A stretch of DNA of 64,000 bases from an uncultured Pseudomonadota bacterium (GCA_903889445.1 CAISXF010000080.1:1-64000); one strand, 5' to 3'; shown: positions 9,883 through 18,896, numbered from the stretch's first letter. Notes: generated from the letters alone by a model not told the origin. Numbers and translations are program-made.

Positions 9883-12678
9883 GTGAAAACAAAAAACGCT
9901 CAATACTTAGTCGGAATCGATTTAGGCACAACGCATACTGTGGTGGCTTTTGCACACGTTGCGACCGCACAAAACATTCAATTATTTCCCATCGAACAAT
10001 TGGTTGATGTCGGACAAGTCGCTGCGCGTCCACTTTTACCGTCGGTGCGTTATCATCCTGCCGAAGGTGAAATTTCAACAGAAACACTGACTTTCACTGC
10101 GAAAGATAAGGCGATTTTAGGCGAAGCGGCTCGCGTTTTAGGTGCGAAAACCAAAGGACGTTTTGTTACCAGCGCAAAAAGTTGGTTATCACATCCGTCG
10201 GTTGATTCGAGTGCCGCAATTTTACCGTGGGGCGCGAGTGACGACGTGCAGAAAGTGTCGCCGCTCGAAGCCAGTGCAAGTTATCTCGCCCACGTTCGCA
10301 CGGTTTGGTTGCATCACAACCCGACGGCACCATTAGAAGACCAAGATGTGGTCATTACTGTTCCTGCGTCGTTCGATGAAGGCGCACGTTCGCTGACATT
10401 GGAAGCCGCGAAAATCGCTGGTTTGCAAAATGTTCGGTTGCTCGAAGAACCGCAAGCCGTTTGTTACGACTGGTTACGTTGCAACGCGGGACAATTGAAA
10501 GAAAAACTCGCCGACGTGCATTTATTATTAGTGTGCGACGTGGGCGGCGGCACGACCGATTTAACGTTAATCAAAGTCGAAGCCGGCGAAAACGAACCGA
10601 AATTGACTCGAATTGGCGTTGGCGATCATTTGATGTTGGGCGGTGATAATTTAGATTTAGCGTTGGCGCACACCTTAGAATCACGCTTAACCAATAACGA
10701 AAAACGCTTATCCGCTGCCGAATTGTCGCAATTACTCGAACAATGCCGCCAAGCGAAAGAAAAATTGTTAGCCGAAGACGCGCCCAAATCCGTGAAAGTG
10801 ACGTTGCTGGCGAGCGGCTCAAAATTATTGAAAGGTTCACGCGCGGCAACATTAAGTCGTGACGAAGTGCGAGTGATTGCGTTAGACGGATTTTTTCCAT
10901 TGTCGAAACTGAACGAATTGCCCGATAAAAAACGTAGCGGCGTGGTGGAATTTGGTTTGCCGTATGCCGCTGAACCCGCTGTCAGTAAACACATTGCCGC
11001 GTTTTTAAAGTTACACGAACACGCCGCGCGAGAGGCTTTGCAAATCAATTCTTTTGTTCCCGATGCGTTATTATTGAATGGCGGCGTGTTTCGCAGTCAG
11101 CCGATTACGCAACGCGCGATTGATTTACTCAGTTCGTGGCGCGAAAAACCACCCATTCTGTTAGAAAATCAGCATCCCGAATTAGCCGTAGCATTTGGTG
11201 CAGTCAGTTATGCGTTGGCGCGTCGTGAGAAAAAATTGAAAATCGGCGGTGGCGCGGCACGCAGTTATTTTCTGTTAATTGAAACAGAAGCACATCCCCC
11301 CCGCTCCCCTTCAAAGGGGGGAGAAGCTATTTCCCCCTTTGAAGGGGGATTAAGGGGCATTTGCATCTTGCCGCGCGGCAGTGAAGAAGGCGAAGAAATC
11401 ATTTTGAAAAATCACCGTTTCGCGTTGCGATTGGGAACGCCGGTGCGTTTTCATTTGGCTTCCACGACAGGCGACAGCGTTTATCAATCGGGCGATTTAG
11501 TTGACATCACCGACGATTTTCATTCGTTGCCGCCGCTTGCTGTGGCGTTTGAAAGTGATTCCACAAACGAAGTTTTGGTTGAACTCGCCGTGACGCAAAC
11601 TGAAGTCGGCACATTAAAAATTCAATGCGTGTCGATTGAAAATGCTAAAAAACGTTGGGATGTGGAATTTTCTGTTCGACGTGGCGCGACAGTGGCGAAT
11701 GCGTCGGACGATTTGCCGAAAAATTTGGACGCACTTTGCGAAAAAATCAGCGATATTTTCGGCACAAAATCCAAACACATCGACCCGAAAGCGGTGAAAA
11801 ATCTGCGGGTGAATTTGGAAAAAATGACTGGCATGGATAGAAGTGACTGGAATTCGCCGTTGTTGCGGACGCTTTTTAATACGTTGTTAGAAGGCGAAAA
11901 ATACCGCCGCCGCAGTGAAGCACATGAAAAAGTGTGGCTGAGTTTGATTGGCTTTTGTTTACGTCCTGGTTTTGGTTATCCGCTGGATGATTGGCGCGTC
12001 GAACAAGTCTGGAAAACGTATCCGAACAGCATTCAATTCGTCAATGAAACGCAGAATTGGGCGGAATGGTGGACGTTGTGGCGACGCATTGCGGGTGGTT
12101 TGTCGGCGACGGCGCAAGAAACTATTTTTGCCGACATCACCAAATATATTGATCCTGCGTCAGCGCGACAAGTGGGCGTTGAGAAACAGTTAAAAACGCG
12201 CAGTTACGACGACATAGTGCGATTAGCGGCAGTGCTAGAACGGTTGCCAGCACAAAAAAAAATCCAGCTCGGCGATTGGTTATTAAAACGATTAGAAAAA
12301 GCCGGTGAATCTAATCAAACGTGGTGGGCGGTCGGACGAATCGGCGCACGCATTCCGTTTCATGGCAGCAGTCACAACGTGGTTTCCGCTGAATCGGTTG
12401 AAATATGGTTGTTACAATTGCTCGATGAAGATTGGAAAAAAATCCCACAAATCGGTTTTGCGGCGACGTTGATGGCGCGAATGAGCGGCGATCGCGTGCG
12501 AGATATTAGCGACGAAATGCGAGCGCGAGTTTTAGAAAAATTAAAACTCAGTAAAGCCCCCGCGTCGTGGTTGGAAATGGTCGAAAGTGTGAAAGAACTC
12601 AGCGAAAAAGAAGAAAAACAAATCTTTGGCGAAGCGTTGCCGTCGGGTTTGAAATTGGTTTCCGTTGATAACCAATAG
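9883..12678 (+). CDS. Hsp70-like protein with DUF3731-type C-terminus
   Basis: 931 aa starting at a GTG. The actin-fold ATPase domain (about residues 8-450) has GIDLGTTHTVVAF, the phosphate-2 motif CDVGGGTTDLTL, and LLNGGVFRS. The C-terminal half is a long domain found in a separate family of large bacterial Hsp70-like proteins, not the classic DnaK substrate domain. Such proteins often lie near another Hsp70-like gene; none is seen here. A 75-bp palindromic insertion (11290-11364) adds about 25 residues at about 469-494, just after the ATPase domain. Client proteins are unknown. Confidence 0.85.
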   Translation: MKTKNAQYLVGIDLGTTHTVVAFAHVATAQNIQLFPIEQLVDVGQVAARPLLPSVRYHPAEGEISTETLTFTAKDKAILGEAARVLGAKTKGRFVTSAKSWLSHPSVDSSAAILPWGASDDVQKVSPLEASASYLAHVRTVWLHHNPTAPLEDQDVVITVPASFDEGARSLTLEAAKIAGLQNVRLLEEPQAVCYDWLRCNAGQLKEKLADVHLLLVCDVGGGTTDLTLIKVEAGENEPKLTRIGVGDHLMLGGDNLDLALAHTLESRLTNNEKRLSAAELSQLLEQCRQAKEKLLAEDAPKSVKVTLLASGSKLLKGSRAATLSRDEVRVIALDGFFPLSKLNELPDKKRSGVVEFGLPYAAEPAVSKHIAAFLKLHEHAAREALQINSFVPDALLLNGGVFRSQPITQRAIDLLSSWREKPPILLENQHPELAVAFGAVSYALARREKKLKIGGGAARSYFLLIETEAHPPRSPSKGGEAISPFEGGLRGICILPRGSEEGEEIILKNHRFALRLGTPVRFHLASTTGDSVYQSGDLVDITDDFHSLPPLAVAFESDSTNEVLVELAVTQTEVGTLKIQCVSIENAKKRWDVEFSVRRGATVANASDDLPKNLDALCEKISDIFGTKSKHIDPKAVKNLRVNLEKMTGMDRSDWNSPLLRTLFNTLLEGEKYRRRSEAHEKVWLSLIGFCLRPGFGYPLDDWRVEQVWKTYPNSIQFVNETQNWAEWWTLWRRIAGGLSATAQETIFADITKYIDPASARQVGVEKQLKTRSYDDIVRLAAVLERLPAQKKIQLGDWLLKRLEKAGESNQTWWAVGRIGARIPFHGSSHNVVSAESVEIWLLQLLDEDWKKIPQIGFAATLMARMSGDRVRDISDEMRARVLEKLKLSKAPASWLEMVESVKELSEKEEKQIFGEALPSGLKLVSVDNQ
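11290..11364. repeat. Double G/C-rich palindromic repeat read in frame (Hsp70)
   Basis: Two half-elements in inverted orientation, each with a C-run/TTCAAA/G-run core, are separated by about 9 bases. Translated on the plus strand they give AHPPRSPSKGGEAI followed by SPFEGGLRGIC. The first half encodes almost the same peptide as the repeat in the DUF748 gene. Confidence 0.9.
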
Positions 12679-12701
12679 TCAAAACAAAAATCCGACAATC
12701 G

Positions 12702-12794
12702 TCCAACATAGCGGTTTTGCGTTGCGATGACGAAGAATTACAAGCCCACGAAGCGCGTTTAGATTCGATTAAAGAATGCGTGTGGCGACAATGA
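12702..12794 (+). pseudogene. dnaQ: C-terminal remnant of DNA polymerase III epsilon (dnaQ)
   Basis: Just after the Hsp70 gene a short frame ends with DDEELQAHEARLDSIKECVWRQ and a TGA at 12792. This matches the conserved DnaQ C-terminus (EEIAAHEARLD...CLWR in E. coli). No exonuclease domain precedes it, so only the last 30 codons remain. It appears to be a leftover of a rearrangement or gene replacement. Confidence 0.75.
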
Positions 12795-12823
12795 TTATTT
12801 GAAATCTATGCCTGAATCAAAAA

Positions 12824-12861
12824 AGCCGTTTGTTGCGAATTTAAATTCACAACAAACGGCT
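12824..12861. terminator. Bidirectional terminator
   Basis: A perfect 12-bp stem (AGCCGTTTGTTG / CAACAAACGGCT) is flanked by A and T runs. It separates the plus-strand Hsp70/dnaQ remnant from the minus-strand small-gene operon. Confidence 0.9.
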
Positions 12862-12877
12862 TTTTTACTTCACCGCG

Positions 12878-13081
12878 TTATGCGGCTTTTTTGTATTTAC
12901 CTTTTTGACAAATGTAACAAGTTTTTCCTTCCGAAGCCGCTTGTGCTTTGCCAAACGGACTTTTTTGTGTCCCACACGCACCTTTGTTGCCGTTTGAAAA
13001 CGTGGCATTGCAACGCATATCACCACAAAAATTGCATTTGAAAACGGTGGTGACGCTTTGTTGGCAAGCAGGGCATTTCAT
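12878..13081 (-). CDS. Small Cys-rich zinc-ribbon-like protein
   Basis: 67 aa with four likely metal-binding pairs: CPAC (3-6), CNFC (16-19), single cysteines at 24 and 36, and CYIC (55-58); the C-terminus is Lys-rich. The pattern suggests a small zinc-ribbon fold. I do not recognise a named family. Its start overlaps the stop of the 109-aa gene by 4 bases, so the two are probably translationally coupled. It is the last gene of the operon divergent from the XRE regulator at 14477. Confidence 0.6.
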   Translation of the reverse strand: MKCPACQQSVTTVFKCNFCGDMRCNATFSNGNKGACGTQKSPFGKAQAASEGKTCYICQKGKYKKAA

Positions 13082-13407
13082 GGCATTTTTTTATCAAAAC
13101 AGGTTTTAATCGTACTGATAATTTCATCAGTAATGCAGGTGACAAGTTCACGCAAAAAATCAACATACTTACAAATACATTCCCCTGTATTTAGTTGAAC
13201 TTCACCATTTTTCGGCAAAAAACCATGTTGTTCAATAACTTCTTTCATTTCGTACCAAACTTCTCCTAACGTACCAATATCAATTCCTTTGTTGTTGAGT
13301 GCCGTTTGTTGTGCGGCTGGTAACTTATTGAGAAAAGCATCAAGTATGTAAGCATCTACATGATCAATAATGACATCTATCGCATCTCGTGTATCTTGCT
13401 TTGTCAT
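13078..13407 (-). CDS. Hypothetical protein, 109 aa
   Basis: Mostly helical and acidic, cytoplasmic by appearance (no signal peptide or membrane segment), with three cysteines in the last third (CIC and TCI). I recognise no family. It overlaps the Cys-rich gene by 4 bases and follows the 142-aa exported protein by 46 bases, so it likely belongs to the same operon. Confidence 0.55.
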   Translation of the reverse strand: MTKQDTRDAIDVIIDHVDAYILDAFLNKLPAAQQTALNNKGIDIGTLGEVWYEMKEVIEQHGFLPKNGEVQLNTGECICKYVDFLRELVTCITDEIISTIKTCFDKKMP

Positions 13408-13453
13408 GTTATTTTCTCTGAGTTAAAACAATCATTCATTTTTTGCATGGATA

Positions 13454-13882
13454 CTACATGTCACTCATTGTGGATTCTACAACGATACTGAGTGATGTTA
13501 CCTCCATGCTTTCACTCCTTTTGAATTCTTCTGTACTTGTGCTATGTTTTTTAACCAATTGTATTTTTGCCCATTCTTCCATTACCGCATCAAAAACCTG
13601 TTTTATTTTAGGAATATGTTTTTCATCAAAACATATAGATGCTGAATTTTTCACTCCAGCACGGTTTAAACTGATACCAAGTTCCGTAACCCCTGTCACA
13701 ATTCCAGCAAAGTAAATCTGAAATGTGAGTTCATCACGAGAATCAACAAAAGTTTTTAGGCTAAATTCTTCTGTATCCATTTTTTTTGCAAATTTCTGAA
13801 AGCTGTCGTCTTTTGCATCAGCCTTGCAATAAGTTGAAAAAATTAAACATGAAAGAAAAAGTGCGGACATTATCTTTTTCAT
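13454..13882 (-). CDS. Exported small protein, possibly Rap1a/Tai-immunity-like
   Basis: 142 aa with a signal peptide (KKIMSALFLSCLIFS, cleavage near residue 22). The mature part contains IYFAGIVTGV, a Cys in SICFDEKHIPKIKQVFDAV and a helical tail. This order (a Y-x-x-G-x-x-G helix, then Cys and a helix like VxxVVxxY) recalls the Rap1a/Tai fold of periplasmic immunity proteins, but the match is by eye and weak. No toxin partner is adjacent. Confidence 0.55.
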   Translation of the reverse strand: MKKIMSALFLSCLIFSTYCKADAKDDSFQKFAKKMDTEEFSLKTFVDSRDELTFQIYFAGIVTGVTELGISLNRAGVKNSASICFDEKHIPKIKQVFDAVMEEWAKIQLVKKHSTSTEEFKRSESMEVTSLSIVVESTMSDM

Positions 13883-13927
13883 AATTTTTGTAACTCCCTT
13901 CTAATTAATAACCTGTAAATTCATATT

Positions 13928-14368
13928 TCACTGTCTGACTAATTCAACATCAACCCTGTATGATGGCGCACCACTCAACGCTGTTGATGCTAAATCAGCC
14001 ATCATTCCTGGATTACTTTCCAGTCTAATTCGGTTTTTATCTATAAATTTGTAATCATAAAAAACTTCGTTTGTTCCCCACAGCACACCAGGCGTAACTA
14101 CCTTTATCTGCTTACCTGATAATTTGTAAGAACCTTTCATATCACCATAAATAGTTTTTGAACACCAACCAGTTGAAGCACCATTTGTTTTTGTTGAAAA
14201 AACGCCATTGTCTGAAAACGTCCACGTTCCATTTTCACCATCACATTGCCATGTACCAACAATTTTTTCTGTCTCACAATCAAACAAGCAGAACGCATTC
14301 GCCTCGACTTGATAAAACATCAAAGCCACAAAACCTGTTAACACTGTAATTTTCAAAGCTGATTTCAT
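13928..14368 (-). CDS. Exported hypothetical protein, 146 aa
   Basis: A signal peptide covers about residues 1-24 (TVLTGFVALMFYQ...ANA). The mature part begins with CLFDC and holds a beta-rich stretch IVGTWQCDGENGTWTFSDNG, reminiscent of small lipocalin-like or calycin-like bacterial proteins (GxWxC...F...G). A GGAG lies 8-9 bases before the ATG. First gene of the minus-strand operon divergent from the XRE regulator. Function unknown. Confidence 0.6.
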   Translation of the reverse strand: MKSALKITVLTGFVALMFYQVEANAFCLFDCETEKIVGTWQCDGENGTWTFSDNGVFSTKTNGASTGWCSKTIYGDMKGSYKLSGKQIKVVTPGVLWGTNEVFYDYKFIDKNRIRLESNPGMMADLASTALSGAPSYRVDVELVRQ

Positions 14369-14476
14369 TTTTACTACTCCGCAAAACCAAAAAATTTATG
14401 CCTGAAATTATAAATCCGCCTTCAACCTGCTACAATCAAGCCAAACTGTTGTTTTCCATAGTCTGAGTGGGTATTT

Positions 14477-14857
14477 ATGAAAATGTGCGACAAAATTAAA
14501 TTTATGCGGCAAGCAAAATCACTTTCGCAAGAAGAAATGGCAGAAAAATTAGGCTTATCAATTAACGGTTACGCCAACATTGAGCGTGGCGAAACTGATG
14601 TTGCCGCATCAAGAATTCAACAAATTGCCGACGTGTTAGATTCAGATTTTATGGAATTGGTCAGTTTTGGCGAACGAAATGTTGTGTTTTTAACGGGGAG
14701 TGAAAATCATAACGTCAGTAACATTTTGCATATTTCAAACACTTCAAACGACCTCGAAAAATCCCAGCTCATTATTGAAGCGCAACGTTCAGAAATCGCG
14801 CATCTCAAAGAAATTATCGAATTGATGAAGGCATTAAATCCACGTCCATCAGCGTAA
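14477..14857 (+). CDS. XRE-family regulator with C-terminal coiled coil (module A)
   Basis: 126 aa. The helix-turn-helix (residues 5-60) shows SLSQEEMAEKLGLSINGYANIERG. A variable middle precedes a leucine-zipper-like end, EIAHLKEIIELMKAL. The regulator at 19314 has the same plan and a nearly matching tail. Its start is 108 bases from the divergent operon of small exported proteins, so it probably controls that operon and itself. Confidence 0.85.
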   Translation: MKMCDKIKFMRQAKSLSQEEMAEKLGLSINGYANIERGETDVAASRIQQIADVLDSDFMELVSFGERNVVFLTGSENHNVSNILHISNTSNDLEKSQLIIEAQRSEIAHLKEIIELMKALNPRPSA

Positions 14858-14934
14858 AATACATCCTGCGCCTATTATTACGCAGTCGTTTTCGCTAAAA
14901 TTCAAAGCCTTTTTACCATTCACCTTAAAACCTC

Positions 14935-16509
14935 ATGACAAACATTCATTCAGACAAAATTTTAATTCTCGATTTTGGCTCACAATACACGCAGTTAATC
15001 GCTCGCCGCATTCGTGAAATTGGTGTGTATTGCGAAATTTATTCGTGCGAATGCACAGACGCAGAAATCCAAGCCTTCGCACCGAATGGCATCATTTTAT
15101 CGGGCGGCCCCGAAAGCGTCACCGTGGGAAACACGCCGCGTGCGCCACAAAGTGTTTTTGAATTAGGCGTTCCCGTTTTGGGCATTTGCTACGGCATGCA
15201 AACCATGACGGAACAACTCGGCGGCAAAGTCGAAACCTCCGACCACCGCGAATTTGGTTACGCACAAATTCGAGCGCGTGGACATTCCAAATTATTGAAC
15301 GGCATCGAAGACCATTTATCAGAAGAAGGTTTTGGCTTGCTTGACGTTTGGATGAGCCACGGCGACCGCGTGGTCGATTTGCCCGAAGGTTTCAAACTCA
15401 TTGCGAGTTCCGAAGGCGCACCAATTGCGGGAATGGCGAACGAAGACAAAGATTTTTACGCACTGCAATTTCATCCCGAAGTCACGCACACGAAACAAGG
15501 CGGACGCATTTTGTCACGGTTTGTATTAGAAATTTGCGGCTGCCAAGCGTTGTGGAATTCCAACAATATCATCGAAGACAGCATCAAAGCCGTGCGCGAA
15601 AAAGTCGGTACCGACGACGTGATTTTAGGATTATCGGGCGGCGTAGATTCGTCGGTGGTCGCCGCGTTATTGCACAAAGCGATTGGCACACAATTAACCT
15701 GCGTGTTTGTCGATACGGGTTTATTGCGCTTGAACGAAGGCGACCAAGTGATGGCAATTTTCGCGCAACATTTAGGCGTAAAAGTCATTCGCGTGAATGC
15801 TGAAGAACGTTATTTAACAGCGTTAGCGGGTGTAAATGACCCAGAAAAAAAACGTAAAATCATCGGTAATTTGTTCATTGAAATTTTCGACGACGAAGCG
15901 TCAAAATTAGACAACGCAAAATGGCTCGCGCAAGGCACGATTTATCCCGATGTCATCGAATCGGCGGGCGCGAAAAGTGGCAAAGCGCATTTAATTAAAT
16001 CGCATCACAACGTTGGCGGTTTGCCTGAAAATATGACCTTGAAATTGGTCGAACCGTTGCGCGAGTTGTTCAAAGACGAAGTCCGGAAATTAGGCGTGGA
16101 ACTCGGTTTGCCAGCGGACATGGTTTATCGTCATCCATTTCCTGGGCCTGGTTTGGGCGTGCGAATTTTGGGCGAAGTGAAAAAAGAATTTGCCGATTTA
16201 TTGCGTCAAGCGGATGCGATTTTTATCGAAGAACTTTATAAAAATGATTTGTACGACAAAGTCAGCCAAGCGTTTGCGGTGTTTTTACCCGTGAAATCCG
16301 TTGGCGTAATGGGCGACGGGCGACGTTACGATTATGTGATTGCGATTCGTGCGGTGGAAACTATTGATTTCATGACCGCACGCTGGGCGCATTTGCCGTA
16401 TGAATTTTTAGATTTAATTTCACGCCGAATTATTAACGAAGTCGCGGGAATTTCGCGCGTCACTTACGATATTTCTGGCAAACCACCCGCCACGATTGAA
16501 TGGGAATAA
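14935..16509 (+). CDS. guaA: GMP synthase (glutamine-hydrolysing)
   Basis: 524 aa, full length. It aminates XMP to GMP using glutamine and ATP. The class I glutaminase domain (about 1-200) has nucleophile Cys in GICYGMQ and His in FHPEVTHT. The ATP-pyrophosphatase domain has [14 protein letters not shown], and the C-terminal dimerisation domain ends PPATIEWE. guaB is not in the window. Followed closely by thiL. Confidence 0.98.
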   Translation: MTNIHSDKILILDFGSQYTQLIARRIREIGVYCEIYSCECTDAEIQAFAPNGIILSGGPESVTVGNTPRAPQSVFELGVPVLGICYGMQTMTEQLGGKVETSDHREFGYAQIRARGHSKLLNGIEDHLSEEGFGLLDVWMSHGDRVVDLPEGFKLIASSEGAPIAGMANEDKDFYALQFHPEVTHTKQGGRILSRFVLEICGCQALWNSNNIIEDSIKAVREKVGTDDVILGLSGGVDSSVVAALLHKAIGTQLTCVFVDTGLLRLNEGDQVMAIFAQHLGVKVIRVNAEERYLTALAGVNDPEKKRKIIGNLFIEIFDDEASKLDNAKWLAQGTIYPDVIESAGAKSGKAHLIKSHHNVGGLPENMTLKLVEPLRELFKDEVRKLGVELGLPADMVYRHPFPGPGLGVRILGEVKKEFADLLRQADAIFIEELYKNDLYDKVSQAFAVFLPVKSVGVMGDGRRYDYVIAIRAVETIDFMTARWAHLPYEFLDLISRRIINEVAGISRVTYDISGKPPATIEWE

Positions 16510-16516
16510 TCGGCTC

Positions 16517-17449
16517 ATGATGCTTTCTGAATTTTCGTTAATCGACCAGTTTTTCAAAAAAACTGCGTCGAAAAATCCAGAAACTCGTTTAGGAATTGGC
16601 GACGATTGTGCGTTGTTGTCGATTCCGAGCGGTTATGAATTGGCAATCACGACCGACACGATGGTCGAAAATGTGCATTTTTTCGCCGACGCGAATCCCG
16701 CTTCTGTGGGGCATAAATTGCTCGCGGTGAATTTGAGTGATTTGGCGGCGATGGGTGCAAAACCTTTGGCGGTCACGTTGGCATTGACGTTGCCGCGTGT
16801 CGATGAAAATTGGTTGAGCGAATTTTCGGCAGGATTTTTAACGCTCGCGCAACGTTACCACGTCGATTTAATTGGCGGCGATACCACGAAAGGCGCGTTG
16901 ACTTTAACCGTTCAAGCAATGGGTTTAGTGCCAAACGGACAAGCGTTAAAACGTTCCACCGCGCAAGTCGGCGACATAATTTACATCACGGGATTGTTGG
17001 GTGAAGCGGGTTTAGGGCTGAAAATCAAACAAGGTTACGATTGCCAATCTGAAAATGCGTTGGCGCGATTTCATGAACCGATGCCGCGCATTGAAATTGG
17101 TTTGGCGTTACGCGGTTGTGCCAGCGCGTGCATTGATATTTCGGACGGTTTAGTTGGCGATTTGGGGCATATTTTGAAACAAAGCAGCGTGGGCGCGTGT
17201 ATCGATTTTGACAAATTGCCGCTTTCTGACGACGTGAAACGCTACATTCAAAACACCGGCGATGAATTCATGCCGCTAATTTCTGGCGACGATTACGAAT
17301 TGTGTTTTACCGTTCCGCCCCAATTTGTAAATCGTGTGCCTGAAAACTGCACGGCTATTGGCATTATCGAAAAAGAATCGGGTTTGCGTTTAAAAAAATC
17401 TGGTCACATTCAAACATTCACGGCGAAAGGTTATGAACATTTTTCTTGA
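16517..17449 (+). CDS. thiL: Thiamine-monophosphate kinase
   Basis: 310 aa. It phosphorylates thiamine monophosphate to the diphosphate cofactor. Motifs: GIGDDCALL, TTDTMVENVHF, LAAMGAKP and GGDTTKG, which form the ATP/Mg site of the PurM-like fold. I place the start at ATG 16517 (or the next codon, 16520) because FSLI near the N-terminus is then positioned as in E. coli ThiL; an upstream in-frame start overlapping guaA is less likely. Its 3' end overlaps pgpA by 17 bases; thiL-pgpA is a common gammaproteobacterial pair. Confidence 0.95.
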   Translation: MMLSEFSLIDQFFKKTASKNPETRLGIGDDCALLSIPSGYELAITTDTMVENVHFFADANPASVGHKLLAVNLSDLAAMGAKPLAVTLALTLPRVDENWLSEFSAGFLTLAQRYHVDLIGGDTTKGALTLTVQAMGLVPNGQALKRSTAQVGDIIYITGLLGEAGLGLKIKQGYDCQSENALARFHEPMPRIEIGLALRGCASACIDISDGLVGDLGHILKQSSVGACIDFDKLPLSDDVKRYIQNTGDEFMPLISGDDYELCFTVPPQFVNRVPENCTAIGIIEKESGLRLKKSGHIQTFTAKGYEHFS

Positions 17450-17945
17450 ACATTACGGCAATCATAAACTCACCCGCAAGACCATTTTAACGAATCCGAT
17501 TTTGTTTCTGGCGTTTGGTTTTGGTTCGGGTTTAGTCAAAAAAGCTCCTGGAACGTGCGGCACATTGGCGGCGATTCCCGTTTATTTGTTGTTCGCGCAA
17601 ACGCCGTTTTGGTTTTATAGCGTGTTGACGATTATCGTGTCATGGGTCGGCATTAAAATTTGTGATGACGCGGCAAACTTGCTCGGCGAACATGATTTTA
17701 ATGGCATCGTGTGGGACGAAATCGCGGGTTATTTGATTACGATGTGGTTTGTGCCGTTCAGTTGGCAAGCGGCAATTTTGGGTTTTGTGTTGTTTCGATT
17801 TTTCGATATTCTGAAACCGTTCCCGATTAAATGGGTTGATAAACACGTTCACGGCGGGTTTGGAATTATGCTCGATGATGTGTTGGCAGGTTTGGCAGCA
17901 GGTGGATTGTTGCTGGTTTGTAAATCGATGGGGATTATTTTTTAA
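17433..17945 (+). CDS. pgpA: Phosphatidylglycerophosphatase A
   Basis: 170 aa inner-membrane enzyme that dephosphorylates phosphatidylglycerophosphate to phosphatidylglycerol. The family N-terminus LAFGFGSGLVKKAPGTCGTL and the acidic stretch IVWDEIAGYL are present, with three or four membrane segments after them. It overlaps thiL by 17 bases. Confidence 0.93.
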   Translation: MNIFLEHYGNHKLTRKTILTNPILFLAFGFGSGLVKKAPGTCGTLAAIPVYLLFAQTPFWFYSVLTIIVSWVGIKICDDAANLLGEHDFNGIVWDEIAGYLITMWFVPFSWQAAILGFVLFRFFDILKPFPIKWVDKHVHGGFGIMLDDVLAGLAAGGLLLVCKSMGIIF

Positions 17946-17947
17946 TT

Positions 17948-18367
17948 ATGAGCAAGCTTAATATCGATTATTTTATTCGTTGCGTTGGAACGCTTGAACG
18001 AGCTTTTAAATTATTAAACGAACAACCTGAAGACGGCGATTTGTACGACATTTACCGCGCGGCGTGTGTGAAAGAATTTGAAATTATTTTGGAACAAACA
18101 GGAAAATTGCTGAAAAAATGTTTGAAACCTTATTTTTCGTCGCCCAAGCAAGTTGACCAATTAACATTTAAAGATACTTTTCGGTTTGCGGCAAAACACG
18201 GTTTAATCAGTTTGAAAGATTCCGAGCGGTGGCTGGATTATCGTGATAATCGCAATAGCACCGCGCATGATTACGGGGCAGGTTTTGCGGATGATACGTT
18301 GGCGTTATTGCCGCAATTTATTCTTGATGCTTATCAAATCAGCAACGTAATTCAAAATCAGCCATGA
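17948..18367 (+). CDS. HEPN-domain protein (HepT/HI0074-like)
   Basis: 139 aa, all-helical. The HEPN RNase-type motif R-x4-H is seen as RNSTAH at about residues 101-106 (within RDNRNSTAHDYG). HI0074/HepT proteins pair with MNT nucleotidyltransferases. In the type VII toxin-antitoxin model the HEPN partner is an RNase toxin that MNT silences by AMPylation. It starts 2 bases after the pgpA stop and overlaps the MNT gene by 4 bases. Confidence 0.88.
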   Translation: MSKLNIDYFIRCVGTLERAFKLLNEQPEDGDLYDIYRAACVKEFEIILEQTGKLLKKCLKPYFSSPKQVDQLTFKDTFRFAAKHGLISLKDSERWLDYRDNRNSTAHDYGAGFADDTLALLPQFILDAYQISNVIQNQP

Positions 18368-18675
18368 CAGAATCCAAACTTTATTTACGCGACAAAGATA
18401 AACAACGTTTGCTGAAATTGCTGGCGAATTATTTGCCGAATGTCACCGCTTGGGCTTATGGTTCGCGGGTTAAAGGTGAAGCACACGAAGCCAGTGATTT
18501 AGACCTTGTGTTACGTTCGACAGATTTAAGTCGAATTCCAATTGATACGTTAGAAGATTTTTTGCAAGCTCTCAACGATTCAAACATTCCGATTTTGGTC
18601 GAAGCACGCGATTGGGCGAGATTGCCCGTTTCTTTTCATGAAGAAATTTTGAAGGATTATGTGGTGTTGGAATAA
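18364..18675 (+). CDS. Minimal nucleotidyltransferase (MntA/HI0073-like)
   Basis: 103 aa with the polymerase-beta-type motif GSRVKGEAHEASDLDLV (about residues 33-49), i.e. GSxxxG...SDxDL with two catalytic aspartates, and a third acidic residue probably in VEARDW. Antitoxin partner of the HEPN gene just upstream (ATGA overlap). In this order HEPN precedes MNT, as in HI0074/HI0073. Confidence 0.9.
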   Translation: MTESKLYLRDKDKQRLLKLLANYLPNVTAWAYGSRVKGEAHEASDLDLVLRSTDLSRIPIDTLEDFLQALNDSNIPILVEARDWARLPVSFHEEILKDYVVLE

Positions 18676-18715
18676 AAAAGCCCCGATTTACATTGATGCA
18701 AATGGGGACTTTTTA
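18674..18715. terminator. Probable terminator between HEPN/MNT and module B
   Basis: AAAAGxCCCC and GGGGACTTTT form an imperfect stem with A/T runs on both sides, so it could stop transcription from either direction. It follows the MNT stop directly. Confidence 0.6.
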
Positions 18716-18744
18716 TTTCATTGCGCTAAAAGTGACTTTAGTAA

Positions 18745-18885
18745 TTAGTCGTCATCTACTTTTCCCGTTCCATTACACACGGGGCAAGGTGCGCCTCTAG
18801 CTTGCTCGTTAGAAGTGCTGTATTCATCGGAGTCTGGGACATAAACTCCTTTTCCGTTACATTCTGGGCATTTTCTTTGTGACAT
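18745..18885 (-). CDS. 46-aa CxxCxGxG zinc-finger microprotein
   Basis: A very short frame (ATG at 18885, TAA at 18745-18747) encodes two DnaJ-type zinc motifs: CPECNGKG at residues 6-13 and CPVCNGTG at 34-41, with an acidic end. The spacing matches one DnaJ cysteine-rich half-site pair. It starts 11 bases after the stop of the hydrophobic protein gene, with AGAAG upstream, so the two are probably co-transcribed. The conserved motif pair in so short a frame is hard to explain by chance. Confidence 0.72.
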   Translation of the reverse strand: MSQRKCPECNGKGVYVPDSDEYSTSNEQARGAPCPVCNGTGKVDDD

Positions 18886-18896
18886 TATAATTACTT

